From NCBI GenBank assembly GCA_033030425.1, contig JAUFSD010000007.1:496001-560000 (forward strand): DNA of 64,000 nucleotides. The letters are read 5' to 3'. Shown here one piece after another: positions 55,481 to 64,000 of the stretch. This DNA is from Verpa conica (Eukaryota > Ascomycota > Pezizomycetes > Pezizales > Morchellaceae). The notes under the pieces were generated by a model that saw only the letters and a list, made by a program, of their open reading frames with translations, was not told where the DNA came from and searched no databases. Both the position numbers and the translations under genes were made by a program. Each line of letters begins with the position of its first letter. Position 1 is the first letter of the stretch.

Positions 55481-57844
55481 ATGACACTTGCAAGAGCAGC
55501 GACACTTCACCCGAAGCCCTTCCCGATGGGCCCACCACCACCTCTTCCAGATGACTTAGAGCCAGCAAGGGAGCAGCTCCTCTCGCGTACCGGGAAGTCG
55601 ATAAGACGGGCGTTCTCAACAAGGAGGAGCAGTCCACAAGCATCAGTCAGACGAAAGCGGGCTGTGAGTGCCCGCGTCGACATGATATCGAGTCCAGTAC
55701 TGCACCATGATGATGAAGGCAGAACGCTGAAATCTCTAGCCAAAATGGGCGTCATTCTGGGCAACGAAATTGGCCCTGGAGCTGGGAATGAGGAAGTTAC
55801 GCCACTCCAAATCTCAAGATCAGTATCCAAGATCCAGCGGAAACCAGTACCACGGCCATTCACAGCTGTCGAAGAACCAGTCATCGAGGAGCCAGTCGTC
55901 GAGGAGCCAGTCGTCGAGGAGGCTAAAAGCGTGACGACTACAACTAAAAGAGATAAGAGGAGGGGATTCGTCTTTGATGGATTGGACGCAGATAGCAGTC
56001 TGGAAATTCCTCACCCGGTTTCAAAAGTGATGGACTGGAGACTCCATAACGTACCGGAGGAGCAAGAGAATGAGGACGAGGACGAGGATATGGATGGCCT
56101 CGAAAGCCCTGTTAGCAGCAGCTGTGCTCATGAGGCAGATCCCGTAGACTCAATGCGGTGGAGCTTTTTGGCGCCGTCGGGCATAAACAAGCAAGATTCT
56201 CTTTGTGTGAAAATAAGAGAGGAGGAGGACGAGGGCGAGGAGGGCGAGGAAGAAACAGAGGATTTAAAGGAGATGCAGAGGGAATTGGAGTCTGTCGAGA
56301 CTCTTCTCGGCGTCTTGACCACATCCTTTGCACCGGGTGCGGTAAGCAACTATGGCACCAGCACGCCTTTCGGAGGGTCCTACGAAGACCTGAAAATGAA
56401 TGAGACTCCATCAAAAAATATTCATAGGATTCAAGTCACAAACTCAAGGCCGGATTTTGCGGAAGAATCACCAACTCTAGGGCATTGCCCAACCCTACAT
56501 ATTATCAAGCGTATCGAGGTAGCAAGGAGCAACATTGGAACGACAATAAAGAGTACTGAAACGACTGCCAAGAGCACCAAGAGCACCAAGAGCACGAGAA
56601 GCAGTATTGAAGAAGCGAGAAGCAGCATCGATACAGCGAGAAGCAGCATTGAATCAACGGGAGGCAGTACCGAGGAAACGACCGACAAGCCCGAAGTCGA
56701 AGCTAGTATCAGGAAGAGAACAGAGGTCAACAATCCTGAATTTCTTAAAAAACCTGAACTCAAAAGACGCCCACCCTATGTTGGTATCCAGCCCCCAGAA
56801 GAATCTCTAAGAGCAGTCCTTTCATCACCCACCTCGCGCAAGTCTTTCTCCGAATTTCTAGACTCGACGGGTAGCGACAACAACAACAGTAACAAGCGTG
56901 ACTCGAATATCCTCCGACTCTGGCTCGCAGCAAGAGCACACTCAGCTGCTCTCCAATATGCCGCGCAGCTCGCGGAGGAGATTAAGTCGACATGCTCCCA
57001 GGAATTTCCAGATATACTAGAACCAGCACAGAATACCGAAACAGTCGAAGTCTCTAAGATTGAGGATAAGGCATTCAATGAAATGTTGCGAAATGACTTT
57101 CCGGAGTTCCGCCGCCAGTCACAGGTCATACCCAAGGAAATTCAGGATAGTCTCGACAAACTTGTTGCTCCAAAACTAGCGGCAGAGCTAGTAGAAGAAA
57201 CTGAGGATTCTCAAAAGAAGGAACGCCACCATTATCCAATCTCTATTATCGACAATGCTATAGCTGAACAAAATTCAGAGCTAGCATTGAAAAAAGAGGC
57301 CATGTTGGACTCCCTCATTAAGCCTGTGCCTTTTATAGAGCCGGCTCCAGTTATGAAGGTTTCTAGCGGACACCAGAGGAAGATACAGTTGAGCGCTTCG
57401 AAACATCGCTCATTCCACGCAGTACAATCCTTTAGGATCGATGAGGCTCAGACACCTACCACTGATCAAATTCCTGAGATTCCAAAGATTCCTATAGCTT
57501 ACAGGAACTCTGCCCCTAGTTCTGTTAATATGCCTGTCCTTAAGCCGGTTACTGTTGAGCGTCCTGTAGAAGCAAGCGCTCCTGTGGACGCCACGGTGGT
57601 TGTTAAGGCCAATCCTATCCCTCATACTATCGTTAATGTATCCTCAATCACACCTAAGCTACTAAATGCTGAGCGAGTAAAAGAGAAAAATTCCCTGGCG
57701 GATGTTATCAAGAGCGAGATCATGAGCAAGGTGACTGAGCCACAGCCGGTAGTGGAAAAGTCGGACCTTGCTGCTATGGGCATTGTGAAGAGAAATCGCG
57801 CATTGATAGAAAGAATGGCGGCTTTGGAGGGTGCTCGGGTGTAG
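55481..57844 (+). CDS. Large intronless protein of unknown function
   Basis: One 787-codon open frame with coherent codon use and no introns. No family was recognised. The N-terminus is Pro/Arg-rich (FPMGPPPPLPDDLEP, IRRAFSTRRSSPQASVRRKR). There are short internal repeats: EEPV(I/V) three or four times at about residue 130-148, and a 7-residue ARSSI-x-x series around 370-400. An acidic stretch (ENEDEDEDMDG) lies at about 197-207. A likely folded helical piece is LRLWLAARAHSAALQYAAQL (about 480-500), and the C-terminus ends in a basic helix (MGIVKRNRALIERMAALEG). No signal peptide or membrane segment is visible. It may be a scaffold or cytoskeleton-associated protein; this is only an impression. 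Confidence 0.75.
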   Translation: MTLARAATLHPKPFPMGPPPPLPDDLEPAREQLLSRTGKSIRRAFSTRRSSPQASVRRKRAVSARVDMISSPVLHHDDEGRTLKSLAKMGVILGNEIGPGAGNEEVTPLQISRSVSKIQRKPVPRPFTAVEEPVIEEPVVEEPVVEEAKSVTTTTKRDKRRGFVFDGLDADSSLEIPHPVSKVMDWRLHNVPEEQENEDEDEDMDGLESPVSSSCAHEADPVDSMRWSFLAPSGINKQDSLCVKIREEEDEGEEGEEETEDLKEMQRELESVETLLGVLTTSFAPGAVSNYGTSTPFGGSYEDLKMNETPSKNIHRIQVTNSRPDFAEESPTLGHCPTLHIIKRIEVARSNIGTTIKSTETTAKSTKSTKSTRSSIEEARSSIDTARSSIESTGGSTEETTDKPEVEASIRKRTEVNNPEFLKKPELKRRPPYVGIQPPEESLRAVLSSPTSRKSFSEFLDSTGSDNNNSNKRDSNILRLWLAARAHSAALQYAAQLAEEIKSTCSQEFPDILEPAQNTETVEVSKIEDKAFNEMLRNDFPEFRRQSQVIPKEIQDSLDKLVAPKLAAELVEETEDSQKKERHHYPISIIDNAIAEQNSELALKKEAMLDSLIKPVPFIEPAPVMKVSSGHQRKIQLSASKHRSFHAVQSFRIDEAQTPTTDQIPEIPKIPIAYRNSAPSSVNMPVLKPVTVERPVEASAPVDATVVVKANPIPHTIVNVSSITPKLLNAERVKEKNSLADVIKSEIMSKVTEPQPVVEKSDLAAMGIVKRNRALIERMAALEGARV

Positions 57845-60800
57845 TGCAATATTTTCCTTCTTTTTCTTCTTCTTTGTTTCATTGTTTATTTACTTTGAGG
57901 GTGGCGAATATTATATTGGGGGTATTTTTTTTATTTTCTTTCGGCTAGATACGACGCATATGAGATGTTGTATGGGGGTTTTTCTCTGCCCTTTCCCTTC
58001 GTTTATTTCAGTTTTCTCATTCTATTCTTTCTCTTACATTTTTTTTTTTTTTTTACTTTTATCTTGGGATTGGGATCGTATTAGTTATGTCCTCAACTAG
58101 ATTGGATACCATTACAATGGATGTGGTACTCAAAGTGTGCAAAGTAGACAAGGATGAGATGTGCTGCTATAACGTGATATCTACAAGGAAAAAGTAACTA
58201 TAGAGCTTACAGTATTGGGAATTCATAGCGAGATGTCGCCAATGTAATTTCCACTGTAATTTCTCTAATAAATCCCTCAGATCTTTCCTTTTCTCCTTAG
58301 ATAATAGTAAAAGAATTTACAATAGAAAATTAGATAGAAGATAGACTATTCATACGTAACTAGAGCATATCTAGATAGGACATATATTTGACTCTTTCTA
58401 AGTCTTCTCGCATACGGATACCCATAAAAGCATAGGCGCATTGTTGCGTACACTGTTTCTAATAGTCAGGGTGTAGCAAAATGCTTAGAAGAATTTCCCT
58501 ACAAAAAGCAATGTTCCGATGATACCATTGACTATTTTTTGCTTTTTCTCCCGGCGATGTCTAGAAAGGGCGGGATGAATAATCTTTAGCCTTAGATCCT
58601 GACATGTACTCGATGTTAGGACCCCCACCACCAAAGAGGACTCCGTACATGCATCCTGATATCAGACAGCTTATAAAGCACACCAATGTATTACTATAGA
58701 AAAGTGGGGTTTGGATAAGGACCAACTGAGGTTACCTGTATGTCCCACAAACGCCACTGCCACTAGATACATGTATGTAGTTCATCCGATAGCTCATCTT
58801 TGTAATGAATGATATGGAGTGTGGGGGAGTTTCCAATATGCACATAACATAGCTTCTAGATCTCTGCTTACCCCGGATACGATACGTGGCTATTACAGGT
58901 ATTGGATGCATGGGGGGGGAATAACCTGATCCTTTCGTCCTCTCAGGCACCCGCATTAACCCGATGTCGACATTTCTGCAGCTTACATAAGGGCCTTGAG
59001 CCGCATGATTCCAGAGCCGCATTTAGAGTTACATCTGATTTTCGTCCGTGCGCGAGCTTATCTATGTGATAAGCTCATGTGGAGGATGGAGGGCTTCCGC
59101 TGAAATATATCTAGATCTGTTCTAAATGCTCCTGCAGCCAGCGCGCGGTTAGGCCATTTCATGTCCTCGGGAAGAAGGGCGAGGGGGGGGAGGGGGAGGG
59201 GAGTGAGGGAAACTTGATTCGATTCGTGATATCTTTACCACAGAAGTCTAAATCACCCTGTTTTTGACTCCCCCGGGGAGACCCGACCGATTGGGCCTAT
59301 AAGCATTCAGGCGGCGTGACCTGTGGGCGAGAGCTGATATCACAAAGTATCACTCGTCTCTGCGAAGTGAAGCTTCCTGCGAAGGTCAAACGACCTTTTC
59401 TGCAGGGAATCAACCCATTCTGCCATTTTAAGCAACTGTACTCTCAACACCTAAGATGAATCAGATATGTACGTCACGGGCCTTGCTTGAAACCTGAATT
59501 TATGGTCTTGTAGTGATCCCCACACCCCAACCCCGTTGGTTTCGGCGCCATTTAACTCCGTAAACCTTGGATATCAGGATTGGTTTGATTTCGCTGTCAA
59601 CAAAGTACCATGGGCATCGGTATTACTTTTTTCCCCCTTCTCTTCTCTCGTCCTCGGGGGTATTATGATAACTAAAATTAGGTTCCAAGTTACTCATAGT
59701 AAGTTCTGTGTATACACCAAACCACGAACTGAACTCCAAGTAAAAACCCCTTCCTGCTTTCTACAATAAAGTAGATATGTAAGGTAGCACCGACAAATCA
59801 TTAAATCCAAAATCCAAACTTGTAGATAAGTAATCACTAAATCGTTGATCAATAACCCGGCTTAGGACTTTGGTACCTAACCGCCCCAACTTCTTTATAC
59901 AGGGGGGCTTATATATATTGCTTGTAAAGAAACTCTCTCTCTCTCTCCTCCCAAGTTTTTTTTTCCTTCTTTATCTGAAACTAGCGATCATCTCGAAATG
60001 ACGGATGCGCAGCGTCACCATCTGCCGATCAATTAAGTATTTTGATCCCGGATCTCATTCCATGTATCGGATCAGCGGCCTTCTCTTCTTTTTTTTGATT
60101 CAGTGACAAAGGTGCTCGTATTCTGGTTGGTGTAGGAGGGGTTCTCTACCAAGGGTACCGACCGATAAAAATGTGAGTGACAGCGGGGCATTTGATGGTT
60201 CGCCTACTAAAACCACAGCACATTCCCCCAGATACACCACCCTCTTTGATAGATGATGATGGTCCGGAGGGGGGAGGGGGGAGGGGGGAGGGGGGAAGTG
60301 ATGGTAACTACTGGTGTGGAGTCTGTAGATCCAACGAGCGAATGACGGTGTTTCTGCAGTTCGTCAACGGTCGACATGCTATTCATGGGTTGGCTTGAAC
60401 GCTCGCCCCCCCCCCCCCCCGCTTCAAGTACTCTCAGAGTTTAGCTACTTTTTTGCTGCTGCAGCAACACGTACATACATATGCCATGCATAGTCTGAGG
60501 GTACCCCATGTAAATTAAGTACATTATATCTTCTACTGGTCCGCCGATTCCCCGATTCCACAAAAAATAAAATAAATTTTGGGCAGGTCAAACACCATGC
60601 TCTCCGGTAAACGGCCCTTGGGGTGCTAGAAAGGACACCAACGGTCAGCGCCGCAGGCACGCCTTCAAAGAGCCTATTAACAGGGTCGAAACTATGCATC
60701 ATCGTGCATTCTAAGTAGAGCAAAAATATCCGCCCCCTAATATCCGATTAGCAACTACAACCCACAAACGGATGTCCCCGGCCTGATGGTAATCTCAAGC

Positions 60801-61825
60801 TTTGCCATATGTAGAGGCCGGTATCTCGCCACAAAAACTGGATCTTGCAAAAGTAGTTCTTATTGGCAGTCTATTCAGAGCAGAACACTATGTACCAACC
60901 AACAGTGCATAAATTCGAACAAGTGAATATAGTATCGTACCAACAAAAACAGAGATAAAGTATGAAGGCTAGTAAAGGAAAGCACAAAGGTCCTCCCACC
61001 GTTCCAATAGTAATAGAAATCAATGAATCGAGGATGGGAAAAACTCCCCCGTAAAGTAACAATAGTTTATAAACATAAGGACAGCAGATCTGAAGAAACA
61101 GAAAGATCAGGGTAATTGTGGAGAGGGGAGGAGAAGCGTGGTAGGTAAGAAAGGAAAATAGTACAAAACGGAAAAGTAAACCCGTGCAAAAACAAAAACT
61201 TTTGATCTTTTAATCCTAAAAAAAACATAAAGAGGGACCACGATATCTCTCATCGTACCTCATAATCCATCGTGAGCCAGCTGCAACCCTCCGATATTTA
61301 ACTGAAACGAACCAGACGAAAACCAAAAGGCGCCAAGAAACGATAACCCCCCCCCCTCCTGCAGAAAGAAACGCAACCATAACCAGAAAATAGAAATCCA
61401 AAGACAGAGTGAAGGAAAAAATTTAAACCCGGGGATATCGTAAAAAAAAACACGTTCCCGGTACATCCCTTTCCCATAAGTTTTTGACCCGTCCCGTGAT
61501 GTACGACTTTATGTCGATTCCCATCAAATGAAAGAAAACCCCCACCCACAAAAAATAAAAAAGGGAAATGACCGGGAATATATGGAGTTCAACCTAGGGT
61601 TAAGCTGCCATCTTTGTAAGAACGAGAGGATTCCAAGCACAAAAAATAGTCCCCAAAAACAGATACAAGAGAAATATAAACCCTAAAAAAAAAACCAAAT
61701 AGGAAAGGAAAGAGTTGTTAAAACCAAAAAGTGCTGCCACCCATACAAAGAAATTAATCCAGCACTAATTGGAAGTCTGGAGGTTCCTGGGAAATAAATG
61801 AAAAAGGTAATAAGTCTTGTAAAGC
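57845..61825. other. Long intergenic region with G-tracts
   Basis: Four kilobases without a recognised gene. It holds T-runs at 57910-58060, G-rich tracts at about 59181-59205 and 60266-60297, a C15 run at 60406-60420, and A-rich DNA at about 60880-61700, probably the 3' UTR side of SFP1. Short open frames are not convincing. Confidence 0.5.
60266..60297 (+). repeat. (GGGGGGA)n G-quadruplex-prone tract
   Basis: Four runs of five or six G separated by single A residues, a strong potential G-quadruplex on the plus strand. A related shorter G tract lies at 59181-59205. Confidence 0.7.
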
Positions 61826-63869
61826 CTACACCATACCCATATCCATGCCGTTTTCCCCACCAATAACCCCAGCAACGGCCACAACCCCGCCTGGTTGAGG
61901 AACTGGCTGTGGCACTCCCCCATGAGTAGTATGGGATCTGTGGTATTTTAGGCCGTTTAGGTTCTTGTATCTCTTTCCGCAATATTCGCACCGGTAGGGT
62001 TTCTGCTTCTCCATGCCTACAGTACCAGGATAAGGAGTAGAGGTTTCGGGGTTAAGAATCGAGAAAGTTCCGTCGGAGTTGTCATGAAGTTGCTGGTTTG
62101 CGTGTCCATGCTAAGAGAAATGTTAGTAAATGTATATAAATAGATGAAAAGGTATTAATTACAGCTTTGTGGTATTTTAATCCGTTTTGATTCTTATAAG
62201 CCTTTTCGCACCCTATTACAGGGCACTTGAAGGGTTTATCTTCTTGTAGCATATTGACTTTTTATTCATTAGCATGCAGGTATTATTTTGGGGGGTTGTT
62301 TGAAAACTCACCAGCTCCACCAGCACTAATCATATTCTGATACTGCTGTGTATAACCACCCATTGCCACTCCACCAGGACTAAAAAGTGTCTTGGCAGGC
62401 TCATTAATGCATAGCTCAATGTTGCCTGTAGCCAGGTCGTAGTAGTCTCCGGAAGGAATATGAATATTCTGTTGATTTGGTAATCCCTGTGTATTTTGAG
62501 GGAACCCATATTCGTGCTGGTCCAAAGCGTGTGGGGTTCCGGGGACAGACGATTCCGGCGAGAAATGAGAAGGCTTTTGGCTGAGGCCTGAGGGTTGGGC
62601 GTGAACTAAATTTGGGGTGTTCTGATATGAGGGCTGGCTATGTGTGGTGGGGGTTGGGGGGTATGAAGTATGCTGGTGGTGGTTTTGAGGGGTAAGTGGA
62701 GCAGGTGGGGGGGTCATCTCATCGTCATCCATCTCCATATCGCCAGCAACTTCCCCGTCCTGTTCCTCAATTTCCTCCTTCATATCACCTTCGCTCTCTT
62801 GCTGGACCTGTAGCCTCTGCATCTGCTGTCGCATCATACCTAGCTGAATTCCACCCATCCCGCTAATAGGGCTAGTCATTCCACTAGCATTTTGCTGCTG
62901 GGGTCTTGGGTGCTGAGGTTGCTGCTGTTGAGGTAAGTCACTGCCTGCGGGCCCATTTTCATCACGACGTACCATTCCAGTCTGCTGTGCGTGGTGCTCT
63001 TCGTAGTGCCTAAGAAGGTCATGGAGAGATGGAAGCGGAAGGCCGCAGCAAGAAAAATCCCGGCAAAAATCAGCTTCGAGTTTCGGAAGGTATGACGATG
63101 AATGGAAGGATGGTGATCCAAAGGTAAAGGGTGATGTTCCGGCCATTATAATACTATTATTCAAGAGTCAGGAATTGACACTGTACTGGGTGGCTACAGA
63201 AGCGGTTGGTAGGATGCAAGGGGGGGTAAAAGATATCCCAGAAGATGGGCATCGCGATGAGTAGTAGCAACGGTAGTGCTGATGAGACATTCTCTAAAGA
63301 TGAGATGAATTCTCAAATGCACGGGCCGCCCAGACTACCCGGCCGTAATGCAGCCAAAACGACCATACATAGGGCAGATTATGAGAGATATCTACTTACT
63401 CGTCGCGTATCCAACTCCCGACACTGACGCCCCCCCAACTCATTCCACCGCCCATTAGACTCCGTGCCATCTCGCCATTCACCATACTCTCCCGGCGGAA
63501 TTTGTTGGACATGGCAATTGCATTGCTTTGCGATATACTACCGCTTCGCCCACCAATGGGTTCTATGGGATAACCACCCCCTTCACCAGCAGCTCGAAGC
63601 TGGCTAGTAAGATTTGATTTTGGCTGGTGAGGCCGAGAGGTAATATCAATCGGGGCAGGCATCTTGTCAAACTTTGGATCTGGGGTTGACGTGCCTGTCC
63701 TCGGTGGTGTCGGCTGCTCGTGGGAAGGCAGTGGTGTTGTGAGAGGGGTTGGGTGGTAGCTCTCGTTAGAGCGAGAAGGGCTCAATGACGGCGTTCTGAA
63801 GAAATCCGTGGTGGGCGGTATTAGAGGGGATACTAGCGTTGAAAGCTGAGTTTGGTATGACCGAAGCAC
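61826..63869 (-). CDS. SFP1: Split-finger C2H2 transcription regulator Sfp1
   Basis: Minus-strand exons 63869-63400, 63153-62312, 62257-62163 and 62110-61826 join to 563 aa; introns are 246, 54 and 52 nt. Sfp1 is a nutrient-responsive nuclear regulator of ribosome biogenesis and cell size downstream of TORC1. The family block spans the first splice: MSWGGVSVGSWIRD, then IIMAGTSPFTFGSPSFHSSS and YLPKLEADFCRDFSCCGLPL with the SLHDLLRHYEEHH half-finger. The centre is Gln/Pro-rich with an acidic patch (DMEMDDDEM). Two C2H2 fingers close the protein: CPVIGCEKAYKNQNGLKYHK completed by AHGH over the last splice, and CEYCGKRYKNLNGLKYHRSH. The start at 63869 is the first Met of the open frame. The spacing of the two fingers, with a SILNPETSTPYPGTVG linker, is that of ascomycete Sfp1. 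Confidence 0.92.
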
Positions 63870-64000
63870 AACGTCAGACAGCGAGACAATGTGATGTGGA
63901 GGGTTTGATTGTGTCGAGCGAGGGCAGTGAGTGACCAGGAGGATTAATGGACAGGACTACGAGGAAGAGGAGGAGAGGAGGAGCAGGCCTGCTTTGTAGA
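63870..64000. promoter_or_regulatory. SFP1 upstream region
   Basis: The 131 bases upstream of the SFP1 start. The final part is purine-rich on the plus strand (GAGGAAGAGGAGGAGAGG), i.e. a pyrimidine tract on the gene's strand, as in many fungal promoters. The region continues beyond the window. Confidence 0.4.

Noticed and set aside
1..64000. tRNA, rRNA, CRISPR, bacterial or viral genes
   Set aside because: No cloverleaf with intact A and B boxes, no rRNA landmark, no regularly spaced repeats, and no phage or virus gene was seen on either strand.

Overview
The window is nuclear DNA of a filamentous ascomycete (Pezizomycotina). The evidence is short introns (mostly 45-80 nt, GTAWGT donors, CTAAY/CTRAC branch sites), SAGA and Sfp1 homologues with ascomycete architecture, a DUF7025-type AAA ATPase, a DUF7708/STAND protein, an L-arabinitol dehydrogenase and a cytochrome b5-acyl-CoA dehydrogenase fusion. 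The order within Pezizomycotina cannot be fixed by eye. Exon coordinates come from reading splice signals and checking that the joined length is a multiple of three.

Layout. 0-11 kb is a dense housekeeping block: the 3' end of acetyl-CoA hydrolase (+), SPT20 of SAGA (-), phosphatidylinositol synthase (+), and a SWIM-finger protein fused to a minimal LigE-like ATP-dependent DNA ligase (+). 11.8-17.4 kb has two signalling-type NTPase genes in tandem on the minus strand: a DUF7708/STAND protein with a degenerate P-loop, and an intact nine-exon DUF7025 AAA ATPase. A von Willebrand A protein lies at 20-21 kb. From 21.1 to 32.7 kb no gene is recognisable; the AT-rich DNA holds TA-flanked miniature inverted-repeat elements (MITEs) and decayed dispersed repeats.

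32.7-39.2 kb is gene-rich again: a carrier-like membrane protein, cytochrome b5-acyl-CoA dehydrogenase, and the replication initiator Sld2 (all +). 40-49 kb carries an ankyrin protein, a large serine/proline-rich protein with a C-terminal cysteine motif, and L-arabinitol 4-dehydrogenase (all -). 50-58 kb has two more MITE candidates, a single-pass membrane protein with a PPxY motif, and a large intronless protein of unknown function (+). 61.8-63.9 kb is the split-finger regulator Sfp1 (-).

Connections. Acetyl-CoA hydrolase, acyl-CoA dehydrogenase, PI synthase and L-arabinitol dehydrogenase are independent metabolic genes. The clearest regulatory link is that the SWIM-ligase and SLD2 promoters each carry a close pair of ACGCGT (MCB/MBF) boxes, the only intergenic copies I found. 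This suggests shared G1/S control and places the unusual ligase among replication/repair genes. The most unusual items are that ligase, the P-loop-less STAND protein beside the AAA ATPase, and the MITE/repeat graveyard. No tRNA, rRNA or CRISPR array was recognised.
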